A DNA stretch of 64,000 nucleotides from Owenia fusiformis (GCA_903813345.2 CAIIXF020000012.1:7215615-7279614), one strand, 5' to 3'; counted from the first letter of the stretch, positions 48,369 through 60,680 are shown. Notes: generated from the sequence alone by a model not told the origin. Translations and numbers: made by a program.

Positions 48369-49479
48369 TAGTCATAAACATAAACATCCTGATGTATAGA
48401 TCTCTCTCTCTCTCACTTTGAATTGCATCCATTACACGGCGTTACCAGAATGACAGGAACGGGGGATTTATTTTACATTGTGATTCTAAAAAAGGTCATC
48501 AAAACACAATATATATTACGAAACAGTTGATTTTATCTTATTCAATATATTTTATATAGGCAAAATAAAATTGAACATTTTGAAACCGATTTAAGAATAA
48601 ACACTGTAAACATATTACGTTGTCAAAATGTTTCTTCGCATTTAATTTCTTAGTCTCTGTCTCTTATCAAATCGTAAAATGTAAAAGAACAAAACATTCT
48701 AAACGTAATCACTTGGGATTAACTGGAAACGAAGACAGGCTGTCCTCGTATCAAATTGGATGTTCTCCCATTCGCAAGAAGTTTCATTTTCGCCATGTAC
48801 TCACTTCATCTTTTTGAATTTAATCTCTATTTCTCGAACAGAGTACCTAAATGAAGAATCATTTTTGGTTTCAAAAGATGTACACGTCAACTTTACTAAA
48901 TAAATGCCCACTGGCTTGGGAAAACTATTTCCCTTTTATGAACGCCCATCACCCATTGGAAAAATGTTATTCCCTCTCAAAAAAATTTGGACGAAATCTT
49001 AACAATGGGTGGTACTGAACAACCAAAATCTTCTTTTTAGATATTTTTCAGGGTAGAAATATTATCAATTGATATTGGAAAACATAATTAACCATATTTT
49101 ATTGAGGAAAGGGAATGAAAAAAATTATCAAATGAATATTATATATTTGACACGGACGTCCATACGTTATTCTAATGAGATAGATATTCCTTTCGCCAGA
49201 ATATTCTCTTCGACTGTGATAATTGTCTAAAATGTTGGCGGCAGTCTTGAATTTTCACCAAGAAGGAGTGCGATTCGTGCTGGACAATGCGGTTCAAAAT
49301 TTGTAGAATGTCCATATAAGTCTATGTGCCGAGAATCTAGTAAGAATATATATATGATCGTGAACTTTCGGACCCATTATTGACCGGGCTAACCGATGTC
49401 AACGTGATCCCAATGTTATGCTGTCCTGATTCGCGAGGTTGCGACAAGATCCGTTACTAAGAAATTTAATTTTTTAATT

Positions 49480-49572
49480 TTCGGAGAACTGGGTTTCGGA
49501 GAACTGGGTTTCGGAGAACTGGGTTTCGGAAAACTGGGTTTCGGACAACTGGGTTTCGGACAACTGGGTTGA
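49480..49572 (+). repeat. 15-bp minisatellite, site 3, about 6 copies
   Basis: GGGTTTCGGAGAACT and GGGTTTCGGACAACT alternate. Its orientation is opposite to site 2, only 1.1 kb away. Confidence 0.9.
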
Positions 49573-50574
49573 CCCCGCCATGCCAAGACATGGCCACTAC
49601 CCTCGTCCAAAGTAAAATACAAGGTCCTCATTCTTTAATGATTATGTTTCAATTGATTTAGTTTAGTGATTTAAATGTAGGAAAATGAGTCGCTGTGATG
49701 TTATATCTGGCGCAGCAATTTCAGAGTCACTGCAAAAAATTGAAACATCAGTCGGATCATAAGACTAAATAAAAAAGCTATTTAGGGATGAATAACATTC
49801 GGTGAAATCCGTGATATCGTTATATCATTCGTTAATTGTCAAAGCTGCGCCCATTTCTCGGTGCAGGCAGATATAAGGCGGCCAGACTGGGCATACACAA
49901 AATGTATTGTATGTGCTCCTTAGGTTGCACTCGGGTGCTATCAACATCGAAACTCACACACACGTTTAAGATACACAGAGATAATTAAGGGATGAGTGAC
50001 AAAGGGATGTTAAAAACAGGTGGCTATTGCAATTGATATTTTAATGTAACTTTAGTATGTAAGAATCTTTTCATCAATAAAAATAACATCTTAGATATTA
50101 CAGCTACATGTACAATGTGAGTGTATTTAAAAATGTAGTACATAGTTCCATCTATAAAGATGTCTGATGACAAAAAGCTCAATTTTCCTTGATGTCGTGG
50201 TCAATGGGACTTTAACACGTGAACTAATGTTTTTTATTTTTTTGTTTTAAAGTCACTTATAGCAAACCTAATCTAACAATTATCTCACTATATGCTTATG
50301 ACATATTCATGTATACGTTGTTTGTCTTTTTTTCAAATCAACCCACGGAAATATGCAATACACCAAGTTAAAAAAGTGGTACGAATCATAAAAGCGGGTG
50401 TTTCACTAGTAATTTTTATATGAAAAATCTAGAAATATTACCCAAATTAAACTATGACTATTCAAAAGAAGACATTCAAATCTATATTATGTAAAAAAAT
50501 CAAATTTGTCCGAAGCACGGATAACGCTCAATTAGAGTGACGAACTTTGTTCTCCAAACCGAGAATGGTCTTTT

Positions 50575-50700
50575 ATGAAAAAAGTTATGAAAACACATCA
50601 CCAGATCATGTAAAGCTGTTTTACCTAAAAGATCGTTTTATCTTCACCCTTCGATTGGATTTCATGAAAAAATATTTTTATGAAAAAATAGGATTTGTAG
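50575..50700. repeat. Extra copy of an arm segment
   Basis: TTATGAAAACACATCA, then GATCGTTTTATCTTCACCCTTC, and TTTTATGAAAAAAT correspond in direct orientation to 51826-51945 of the right arm, so this arm holds an additional internal duplication. Confidence 0.55.
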
Positions 50701-52115
50701 GATATCGACGCTCTAACATGTAGTTTTAATCACACGCAGGTATCTGGTTTTATTGCGTGTAGAATGAATCGATATCAGGACCGCTACATGCCAGTGACCT
50801 TGCTCCTTTCTGTCGTATTAAAAAAGCAAAAATAACATATCACGGTGGGGTGCGAACCACTCGCCTGGGACTTGGTTATTCACTAGTACCATAGGCGTTC
50901 ATCTATTCTGGATACAACTGACGAGTTGTATTTACGTGCAGTCAAAAGTGAAGATCATTTTGAATTGACGCTCGGTATAAATATATAATACTTTTATCCT
51001 TTCGTATCGGTTGCACGTTAGCCTCATGGCTAACGTGCCTAGCTTCCATGCTCTAGGTTAGTCGATCGAGACCCGTTCATGGCGAATTTTTTGATTTGCT
51101 TGTTGTAAAGATATAATAAGTAGGGCAAAATCCAGAAAAAGTAGATCAAAAATACTCCAATGGAGTATAAAATTGTCACCAGGATTCCGAAATGAGACGA
51201 ATGTAAACTCGTTAAATCTCGGTAGATGAAGTAGGTCAGAAAATCCGGATTAATCCGAACAAGGTTCGGAAATCTTCGTCATAAGAAGTAGATCAAAAAT
51301 ACTCCAATGGAGTATAAAATTGTCACCAGGATTCCGAAATGAGCCGAATGTAAACTCGTTAAATCTCGGTAGATGAAGTAGGTCAGAAAATCCGGATTAA
51401 TCCGAACAAGGTTCGGGAATCTTCGTAATAAGAAGTAGATTAAAAATACTCCCAATGGAGTATAAAATTGTCCCCAATATTCCGAAATACGACGAATCGA
51501 ATCGGCAAACTTCGGTAAAATAATGAAGTGCATAAAAACCGAAATGATCCGATGAACGTTCGGATAAAATCGTGAACAGGTGTCAGGGGTTTCCCCTCAT
51601 CTTTCCCCACATTGTTCTAAAAGCCTTATATGGATTTATCACGTAACATTCAAAATGACGTTCCTATATGGTTCTATGGGTTCGAACACGTGACCAAATA
51701 TACCAAATAAAAATTTTACCTTGACCACTGGATGGGATTTCATAGAAAATATCCAAGAAAACCTATCCTCGTGATCCTTAAATCACTTAAATTTGATCAT
51801 TTTATTTTCACCCCTTGATGGAATTTTATGAAAGAAGTCATGAAAACACATCATCATGTAAGGGTTTTCACCTAAATTAGCTCGTTTTATCTTGAGCCTT
51901 CAATTGAATTTCTTGAAGAAATATTTTATGAAAAAATATCATCATGTTATGATTTGTATTTAAATAAGACCGTTTCATCTAAATACTTGGATAATATTTC
52001 ATAAAAAATGCACTTTAAAATTTTTCAGAATTTGCCTTAATTTATCAATGTAATGAAAGTATAAGATTAACTCTCAAATAGCGTTCTATTTTAACCTTTT
52101 TATTGAAATCAATAC

Positions 52116-52610
52116 AGGACTCGCTCTCTAAATATCCAATAAAAATTCAACCCTTGGATGTGATTTCGTTGGAAAAAAAATATGTCAAGTCCAGAATCAA
52201 ATGATTTGTCCAGAACCTCTTAAGATCCTGTTAGAAATAAAACTTTTGTTTGACACCCTTACACAATTTAATTTTGTAGGAAGCCCTGACTTTATTTTCA
52301 AAAAGCTTTTGTCTTATAAAAATTCTTATGTAATTTTACATCTAGCAAAGTTCATTTATCATTCATTCAAAAAACTGGATTAATATTGTAACAATGGTAC
52401 ATCACACTGATGTTTTGTCATGTTGTTTTTGTATTTTACAACTATCTCATATTTTGTATTTTACATTTGTGATGCTGTAATTGTATTTTAAAACTTTGTA
52501 TATTTCTAATGAAGTAGTTAGTTTAGTCTTAGTTTAATTTTGTATATTGTAGTTTGTAGTGACTAATATGTCATTGCAATGACATCAGAGAGCCAATAAA
52601 AGATATATAT
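52116..52610 (+). mobile_element. Probable LINE 3' end abutting the giant repeat
   Basis: A 60-codon frame (52201-52383) ends in a pattern common at the C terminus of LINE ORF2 proteins, after the zinc motif (KKLLSYKNSYVILHLAKFI, then YHSFKKLD). It is followed by about 200 bp and then CCAATAAAAG with an AT dinucleotide tail (about 52590-52612), like the tail of the LINE at 33.6 kb. Confidence 0.45.
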
Positions 52611-52715
52611 ATGAGTTAGTTATTTTCAAAAGGTGGAGTGAAGTAATAGTACCTAGTTTGGTCAATAGAGGGAACATTAATCTGTCCCCGGGAGGATTTT
52701 CCCCGGGAATGTAAC
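52611..52715 (+). repeat. Dispersed repeat family C, copy 1 (inverse of 63541-63650)
   Basis: GAGTTAGTTATTTTCAAAAG, GGTGGAGTGAAGT, CCTAGTTTGGTCAATAGAGG and CCCCGGGAATGT mirror the text at 63541-63650. Confidence 0.75.
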
Positions 52716-53660
52716 TATACGCTTTGTACCTTCCAATCCCATCGTGCATGTCCTACTTTGAATATTTATAATTTCTGATTGGTGAATGTATACCTGGGAA
52801 TACACCTAATTATTTTTTGCCTTTGTACAAATCTATATGAAAGAAAATGTAATCAAGCTGAGTAGTTTGTGCGGCTAGTTAGCTTATAACAATCGAAACA
52901 AATATAGACGCCAATACTTGAGTTATGGATGAGTGGTCGGTTTGAAAACACACATTTTGTAAACATTTGTTATGTGAATATATAGGGATAAGGATTGACA
53001 AACCATAAAACTGTAAAATTTAAAACGCTTGCTTGCTCTGCGTGGATAGTGAACTTTATAAATGAATTCACTGGACAGTCCAGCCGGTGAAATATTGTTC
53101 CCTGTCATGCAAATGATGGATTTAACACGAGTTTGAGCTAGTTCATTCTGCCACTGTACGCCCGTCGGATATAACAATTTTACCAATACAGTCAAAAATC
53201 TCCTCCGTCTTTATTTGAATTGAGAGATCACATTCAAATTGGATTATTTCCACTTCTATTTGTATTCAATTATCCTATTTCTATTCCATGCTAAATGGGA
53301 AATAAAGAGATGTAATAATGATAACTGAATATGATCATGGGCAGCTGGATGCCCATTATATAATGTTGAGTTAACCCAAGGATGAAGAGTTAATCAATTT
53401 GAAAATATAATATTTTACATTGTACATTTTGAATGCATGTTGATATTAAACCATGGTTTCCGTGATGACCTTTCAATCGCGATTCGCGATCACCGTACTG
53501 TGTCAACTTGAAGTGTGTATTTTCCCCAGATACGAAGGCAAATGCAGGGTGTCCTTGCGGCAAACGCGATCTGCTGCCGATGTCACCTGTCGTATGACAA
53601 ACGACAAATGTGACTTAGGTTTAACATAGGATATTTTACAACTTAATGTGATTGTTTATA
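52716..53660. other. Unique stretch, nothing recognised
   Basis: No supported gene. A block near 53540-53610 (GCGGCAAACGCG.., ACAAATGTGACTTAGG) faintly resembles the ends of the 22641 MITE, too weak to assign. Confidence 0.35.
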
Positions 53661-53664
53661 AATA

Positions 53665-53938
53665 GATTATCCTACACTTAGTGTACTAAATGTATAATAA
53701 CATTAAAAAATAAATTTGATATTTATTGGCAAAATGAATATCCGGAGGATATCGTAACGATATACTCCGGGCGGAGGATATCGTGACGATATACTCCGGA
53801 AAACCCAACATGCGGAGGATATTGTGACGATATACTCCGCTTGTTGATTTCCCGCCAAATTGACTCTATTTTGGCATGGAATTCATTTTGCAATGATATT
53901 ATACATTTAGTACACTCCTTGTAAGTGTAGGATAATAA
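53665..53938. repeat. Inverted-repeat element carrying three 29-bp dyads
   Basis: ATTATCCTACACTTAGTGTA at 53665 is mirrored near 53890-53938. Between them are dyads at 53742-53770, 53772-53798 (27 bp) and 53812-53840, each GGAGGATATCGT.ACGATATACTCC or a close variant. Confidence 0.75.
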
Positions 53939-54085
53939 GAACATCCTATGATTTTTTTCAGAATATCATTTTAATTTACTCGGTGATATTGATATATGCA
54001 ATCGTTCGCTTCGCTCTCTCGTGCAGATATCAATATCACCTCGTAGATAAAAATGATATTCCTCAAAATCATAGGATATCCTATA
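53820..54085. repeat. 265-bp direct duplicate, copy 1 (copy 2 at 54340-54605)
   Basis: Both copies run from the third or fifth dyad through GATTTCCCGCCAAATTGA, GGCATGGAATTCATTTTGCA and a hairpin whose arms are ATCCTATGATTTTTT and AAAATCATAGGAT around TCGCTCTCTCGTGCAG. They differ by small indels. Confidence 0.75.
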
Positions 54086-54302
54086 ATTATTCGTAATTTA
54101 CTAACGTGTCTCAAACATCTACCAGCGTCGTTTTGACTCCAGTTGCAAAAACAATATGTGGTGAATAAGTGATTAAGTTTTATTTTGACATGATACGCTA
54201 TGATTATGACGGTAATAATGAAATAATAACAATGCATTACGTTAGGATAGATCGGGGGATAGATTTTTGTGGAAATCGTTCCATGATGTTAGAGATATTG
54301 AA

Positions 54303-54605
54303 CTGGAGGATATTGCCACGATATACTCCAGAAACCCAATATGCGGAGGATAGTGTGACGATATACTCCGCTTGTTGATTTCCCGCCAAATTGATTCTAT
54401 TTGGCATGGAATTCATTTTGCAATGGTATTATACATTTTGTACACTCCTTGTGAAGGATAATAAGAACATCCTATGATTTTTTCAGAATATCATTTTAAT
54501 CTACTCGGTGATATATGCACTCATTCTCTTTGCTCTCTCGTGCAGATACCAATATCACCTCGTAGATAAAAATGATATTCCTCAAAATCATAGGATATCC
54601 TATAA
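54303..54605. repeat. 265-bp direct duplicate, copy 2, with two 29-bp dyads
   Basis: Dyads at 54303-54331 (ends CTGG and CCAG) and 54343-54371 (ends GCGG and CCGC), then the same text and hairpin as copy 1. Confidence 0.75.
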
Positions 54606-55114
54606 ATACCCCATGGTTGTGGAAAAATATAATTCATATCAATAACTAGATATAATGGACAGTTTTCAAAACCAAAACACTTTTGAAACCATCGAGTGAA
54701 CCATCTCTAACTTTTTATGGATGGCATTCGCCTTCGGCTGTCGGTGATTATCGGCGTTCGGCGGTCATGGTGTGTAACAAATGGTAGGTTGTAGCTGACA
54801 TTTTGCATGTCAATGAATTGGTCATTTTAGATTACTTTGCAAAGGTATAAAGTTTTAGAAATCGCCGCTGCCAAGCGATTTTGGAAAGTCGATTTGATCA
54901 CTATCCCGGAGACATTAATAAGAGAAACGTAATTGTAGGTTAGAGATGTTGATTTTGTGGTTAGGAAATATATAAATGTCCAAAATGATTTGTCAGACCA
55001 ACCCTGGTCATTGATACTAAATGCGATACTCGGTATAGGATTATTAGGCGATCAGACGAATAATATTTTTGTAAATGGTGGGTAAATATGGATATTTCAG
55101 CCCAATGTAAATGT

Positions 55115-55275
55115 AATGGTCAGTTCTTGTGCTGTACCAATCTGTATTGTTACTGAGATTATCCCCGTTGATCATCTCCGTCGCAATACAGAAAATATTG
55201 GTGAAGGGACAATCTCAGTAGCAATACAGAGGATCACACGATAAAAACGTTATTGAATGATTTGAAGTGGCAAAT
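55115..55275. repeat. Dispersed foldback family A, copy 3
   Basis: GTGCTGTACCAATCTGTATT, CTGAGATTATCCCC, GACAATCTCAGTAGCAATAC and GTTATTGAATGATTTGAAGTG match parts of copies 1 and 2 in a shortened arrangement. Confidence 0.65.
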
Positions 55276-55279
55276 CCAG

Positions 55280-57800
55280 ATACGGCCACATATGCCGTCT
55301 TCCAAATGCAAAGACAATGGATCCTTAATTTAAAAAGGACGAAGACAATGACAAATGATAATCCCTAATCCGTTGTCAAGTTACAATTTCAATCGGTAAT
55401 CAAAGTGAGTAATTTTCTCTCGCAGTTTGAACATATTGTGGTATTTGAGGGTATAGCAGTCGATGGAAGACCTAAATATGTTTATGCCTCGTATCTTTCA
55501 CTTACCATTAACTCAACTTCAATTCTCAAATATTTCTTGAAATGTTCCGGGCGATAATTCGGTCGCCGTTTCGAGTCTTAGCGATCTCTTCAATCACCAT
55601 TTTTAGCGTATTTCTCTACTTTGTAGCTTTGTGAATCTATATGCATGTATAATTTTGCGGAATGTTGAGTATTTCGCAAGTATTCCACTGTAATTGACAT
55701 ATTTGCAAACTTTTAAAAAACCTTTCTTGGGAGATTCCATTAGTGACGTCACGCGCATGCCCCCTGTAACTTTTAGTGATTCCCACTTTTGCGCATGCGG
55801 CCTGTAGCTCTTGGAGAAAGGGAGGGAAATTTGAACGTAAGGGCGCTTTTATGAGCTGCTGATATTTTTCTCATATTTCGGGGAATTTACATATCAAATA
55901 GAATGTAAACTTATTCAATTATGTAGGCTAACTGGGGGTAGGGATAGAACATGTAAATAAACAATGTATATAATTGTATATGGCTAGTTTATCTTGTGAA
56001 TTGGAGGAGACAGATTGTGATCATAAAATTGCATGGAATGGCGGGCCGTATTCGTATTGCAAACTCTGGATGTAGTCAAGCTACCCTCATAGAATCACTT
56101 AGAAGGAATTGTTCTTCTATTGTAATAAAAGAATCACACTCTATGTCGGGCACACTATTGCCTGTTGTGTGATTCTGAGTGTGTCACCCCCCCCCCTATC
56201 CTTTCTTGGATCCTGCTATATCTTTTACCATTCTCTTACCATACCGCACCAATATGTGCGAAAGGTGTTCCAATTTCACATATACTTATACTAGTAAACA
56301 TATTACTTATCTTAAACTTCACTTTGGTGGTACCTACCAAAATTACTTTGTATTACACGGTGCACAACCACAACGCAACAAACATGCTAAATTCACGGTG
56401 CATAAATGCATCGCAGTAGCTCTCTCATATATTTCTATTTGGTGTAAATTACACGGTGGTTGAATAAAATGCACCAGTTACTTAATTTCATTCTATTACC
56501 TTGACTGCTTGTGATTACCCGGCTGGCCTATTCCAGCCCTTATGTGGTATGTTATGCAGTTACGGTGACATCTACATTTATTGCAATCTATTTTGTACCA
56601 CTACTGTGAATGTTTTTACGGGATCAATATATCCCTGTTCTAATGAAGCGCAAGTTTCAGTCCTTCCAAGCTAGTTTCCCTGTAAATTAGTTCACATTTT
56701 CCTTGTACTTTTATATCCCCTTTATATTATTCCACGCATCCAGCTATGCGTGGCATACAACTTATAAACCCATTATTACACATAACCGTGTAAGTGGTTT
56801 ACAATATACACGCTATACTTATATCGTACCTTTTATTAAATACACAGCGGTATAACCCCACGGTCTCGTCATTAATTATTTTACAACACATTTATGGTAA
56901 AATACTCAAATATGATAACCACAATGCACCACTTTGAGACGGCTGACGGTCATGTTGTCCACACTTGACCTCTCATAGGATGAGGCCCAGGATGTCACAC
57001 GGCGCCGAGATGTTCTATGCCTGGACCTGTGGGATACTCACGGCGGAGCAATGCAGCCAGATGCCTGACAGACGTCATTGCACACTCATACATATTTTTG
57101 TTGCTACTACTTTTTACTATAATATTTCAAATGCACACTACTTTAACATACACCGCGAAGTCTCTAATGTTTCCCCTTCCGGCTATACTACAATATATTA
57201 CCTTTACCTTAGTAGCGAGATACTTAAATGATTGTTGAACGTATTTGACATAGAACGTATTTGACATACTTGTTAAACATGCAAATCACGAACAAAGAAC
57301 GTTGTTTTATTGCAAAATAAAGAAACATGTATTTAAAATACAAAATAACATTAAGATAAAACAGTCTTATACAAAAAGCGATATAATGCAAAAAAACAAT
57401 ATCGTAAAATGGTACAACATAACGCAATCCTGTGCATTTGACTTGAACAATCAGTAGTACTACATTGCGATACATACCCCCGGGTACATACCTTACATGA
57501 TTGCGATAATATGCGCTAAAATTAATGCAAACAAATGCCTATCACTAATGACTAGCCCTCAAAGGTTTGGTATGTATTTTCGTTGCATGATTTATATGTT
57601 ATCGTTACTGATGAAAGATTTTATTTTGTGCTTTTCTAATAAGTGATGCACAATTATCTTCCAAACTAATAGAGGGAATTGTATTTTAACGTAATGCGAT
57701 GCAAAATTAAAAAACAAAAATCAATATTATTGTACACTCTAGTAAATATGACACAATACATTACAGTTTGGTGAAACGGCACTTCTGCATTTTCGTCATA
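55280..57800. other. Intergenic stretch, no gene recognised
   Basis: Open frames at 56109-56463 and 56965-57231 overlap in several frames without family features. ACACGGTG words recur near 56355-56455 (TTACACGGTGCA, TTCACGGTGCAT, TTACACGGTGGT). A run of nine C lies at about 56187. Confidence 0.4.
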
Positions 57801-57811
57801 TTTTTGCTCGT

Positions 57812-58118
57812 ATTTTGCACATTTGTACACCATTCAATTTGCTACCAGTCTAGCAGTGTACCGTATTTCATGACCATCAGACTAATAATCATAATTATGT
57901 TACAGCACTATGTCGCCCAACCTTTTCAACGACCCGACTTCATTCATCAGCACGCGTGGCCTGATGATATGATCTCCGTTCTGAGGTTATCAATTGTCCT
58001 GAGTTCAAGCTTGTATACTCTATTTTTTGTTTAAAGTGCTGTAACATTATGACTATTAGTTTGATGGTCGTGAAATATAATAGGCCGGTAGGAATTTGAA
58101 TGGTGTACACAAAATATG
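57812..58118. repeat. About 300-bp foldback
   Basis: TTTTGCACATTTGTACACCATTCAAT-type text at the left (core GTACACCATTCAA), AGACTAATAATCATAATTATG and TTACAGCAC are mirrored by GTGCTGTAACATTATGACTA, TAGTTTGATGGTCGTGAAAT and GAATGGTGTACAC at 58034-58115. Confidence 0.65.
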
Positions 58119-58195
58119 AGTGAGCAACTTGCTAAGGTGTGAGGAAAACAGTGTCGGGGTTACCGTTTACAACCACCTTTTATAAAACGATGGTA

Positions 58196-58992
58196 CACTC
58201 CCCTCCATAAGTTTGGCAACCTTTGCTCCCCCATTGAACAACGTGTTAAAGCCTCTTTACCTTTTTATTTACTTAATCTGCGAAGAAAATACATATTATC
58301 GATGGAAAAGTAATTTGAGCTTATTTCCGATTCCTCCAAATTTTCTTAATTTTTTCCTCAATTATAATAGGTCGAGAATTAATGATTTTGATGACTTTTT
58401 GAAGATCGACATGTCGCAAGTCATACGAGAAAAAAACAGTCATCCGAGTCCTTGCAAAAATATACAAGTTAGGTAGGCAACTGAATTTGCAACTTATTTT
58501 ACAAAAATTGGTACGTTTCTTCAGGTTCAACAAAGTTATAGGTGTTTAAAGTCAAAATTGCTTTTTCAAAACATCTCCTATTGAAATAACACAAGAGGCG
58601 AAAAATGATTTTCAAAAATGACTTTGACGCTCTGCAACTTTTGTATTCATCAAGTAAAACCAAGACTTAGTGAATGAAAATATTAGTGAATTCTATTTTC
58701 TATGTAAAAATATTTTAATCTTTTACTTAATTGATATCTGATTTGCCCCGAACCCACAATTTTTTCCATTGGTTTACATGGGAATGACAATTTTCAAAAA
58801 TTCATCTTTATCACCAATTTTCGACCTATTGTAATTGAAGGAAAAACTTTTGGAGATTTGGAGATATTGGAAATAAAGTCATATTACGTTTTCATCAATA
58901 GTAATAAATATTTTCATCGCAAGTTAAGTAAAGATGCTTTAACACGCAGTTCAATGGGGGAGCTAAGGATGCTAAGTTTATGGAGAATAGTG
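58196..58992. mobile_element. 797-bp MITE with TA target duplication
   Basis: The imperfect inverted ends are about 65 bp: CACTCCCCTCCATAAGTTTG against CACTATTCTCCATAAACTTA, continuing through GCTCCCCCATTGAAC and GTGTTAAAGC.TCTTTAC. TA flanks at 58194-58195 and 58993-58994. This is Tc1/mariner-like by target site, with no transposase. Confidence 0.75.
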
Positions 58993-59093
58993 TATCTCGT
59001 TCAGTTACAATAATTTAAAAACAAATGATAATAACATGTTGTTGTACAGTAACACATAGGCTAAATAAAAGGCAACCCGAGAGAATATATAGA

Positions 59094-59236
59094 GATTATC
59101 CTATATGAGGTTCAGGATATTGGGATTATCCCGAGGCCAATATAATATATCTGCCCGAGGGCCGTAGCTCCCGAGGGTAGATATATTATATTGGCCAAGG
59201 GATAATCCCAATATCCTGAACCGACTATAGGATGAT
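59094..59236. repeat. 143-bp palindromic MITE
   Basis: GGTTCAGGATATTGGGATTA, then GGCCAATATAATATATCTG are mirrored around CGAGGGCCGTAGCTCCCGAG. The outer TTATCCTATA and TATAGGATGA also pair. Confidence 0.75.
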
Positions 59237-59280
59237 CTGTTTATCCCATACCAATCACACTGTTCGATTGGCCACACATG

Positions 59281-59810
59281 GCGTAGAATAATGAAAATAA
59301 CGTCACAACGCATGCGCGTAAATCGACATTTCATGGTCCAAAGATTTCAATGGAGAGCAGTCTTCATCAAAATTTAAAATCTTAATAACTTTTTAGCAAA
59401 TAATTTATTTTCTTAGGATTCAACGGATCCTTGTTAAACCCAACGAAGTGTTCATTTTGATATATAAAACAGCAAAATCCATCCACAGATCTTTCGGGCT
59501 TTTAATGATTTAATTTTCGGGATATTTTGCTAAAATCCCCCATTGGCCGCCATTATAGACTTTGAAAAAACCCAAATCCTCATCATTTCATATCATTCGT
59601 GAAGTGATCTAAACAACTCCAATCGCTTAGGATTCAACGGATTCTAAGAGATCAAAGCTAATACAATAATACAACCCCCGTTTCAATATTTGCCGCATAA
59701 TCTTTCGGCCTTTTAGGTTATAAATTTGTCAATATTTTGATTTTCGACCCGTACTTGGATCCAAGATTCATTGTCCCGGGATTCATGACGCTATTTCCAT
59801 TATTCTACGC
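59281..59810. repeat. Outer inverted pair, about 530 bp
   Basis: GGCGTAGAATAATGAAAATAACGTC at 59280 onward (core GCGTAGAATAATG) is mirrored by ATTTCCATTATTCTACGCC ending at about 59810. GATTCAACGGAT words also recur inside. Possibly a decayed element next to the palindrome at 59094. Confidence 0.5.
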
Positions 59811-60049
59811 CATTGTTCAGAAACTTTGCAACCAACCGTGGAATTATGATAAAATATTCATGTCCAGTTTTGTATTCTTGTCCGTTGCCGGATTTTCCTG
59901 TTCAAATCTTTGATTATTAACGGGGCATACTGCTCCTTCCCTTCTTTAAAGCATCAAATAGATCGCGATTGTCTGCGTTTTTCTCCATTGCCGTTTACGA
60001 TATGCGAACGTTACAAAAAAGAACCAATACGGGAACAGCGATTATGACG

Positions 60050-60112
60050 TAGCGGGCAGATATACTATATCTGCCCGCTCGGAGCGGGACGTAAAGCTAT
60101 ATCTGCCCGCCT
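60050..60112. repeat. Palindrome of GCGGGCAGATATA words
   Basis: GCGGGCAGATATACTATATC, TGCCCGCTCGGAGCGGGAC and CTATATCTGCCCGC give three alternating inverse copies. It resembles the loops of the 59094 and 61452 palindromes. Confidence 0.6.
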
Positions 60113-60489
60113 ATGAAAATATAAGTTTTTACAAACCGGCTTTATGTACCTGTAACACGTCCAAGTATGGGATAAAAAAAAGTACCCAATAACAAATTCA
60201 TTACATCTAATATATTGCAGTGCAAAATACTATTTAACGCAATATAAAAGAAATTCAACCAAATACTAAAATAGCGTAAAACGGTACAATGTATCAACGT
60301 GAAATTAAATACTTCAAAGAACATGTATTTTGAATGTACGTCAATAAGAAAGATCGGCATGAAATGCTAAAAGTATCTCATAATTCAAAACAATAAAAAA
60401 GCAAAGACAATAGGCTTGAACAACAACTGTATATAAAACGTTACAATATATTGTATGATCTTGTAAAATCTGTATGATAACATGTGAAT

Positions 60490-60680
60490 ATAATATTTCC
60501 TGATACCATTTTTAATTGACTCACTGATATCAATATCTGTACTCATTTTTTACGCTCGCTCGATCGTCAACTCGTATATATTTCCTTATTGCATAATAAC
60601 ACGTTCTCCCTGGGAAATAGGCAGAGAATAGAATTTATATTCAAAGAATCCCGTAAAAGATCCCATTCATCCAAAGTTCC
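60490..60680. repeat. Diverged relatives of the 53943 hairpin and the 24571 MITE
   Basis: AATATTTCCTGATACCATTTTTAATTGACTCACTGAT-type text (core ATTGACTCACTGATATCAAT) with CGCTCGCTCGATCG resembles the hairpin at 53943-54077. The next bases, CTCCCTGGGAAATAGGCAG and TTATATTCAAAGAATCCCGT, resemble the arms at 24571-24779. Confidence 0.45.

Larger units (their letters stand above)
41662..52115. repeat. Giant imperfect inverted repeat, 10.4 kb overall
   Basis: Pieces at 41662-43010, 43860-43925, 43955-43985, 44385-44750 and 44870-44925 recur inverted and in mirrored order at 50790-52115, 49395-49455, 49355-49390, 48395-48725 and 48253-48368. The outer arm pair (about 1.33 kb) is well conserved, including AGGATCACGAGGATAGGTTT, CATCGGATCATTTCGG and tRNA-like segments. 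The inner pairs are more diverged and have indels. The single-copy centre is about 3.3 kb. No transposase or other gene was found. It may be a giant foldback transposon or a decayed inverted segmental duplication. Confidence 0.8.

Noticed and set aside
48229-48432. GQLGF-repeat frame, and the PKPSS-repeat frame at 49416-49631
   Set aside because: Both are translations of a 15-bp minisatellite.
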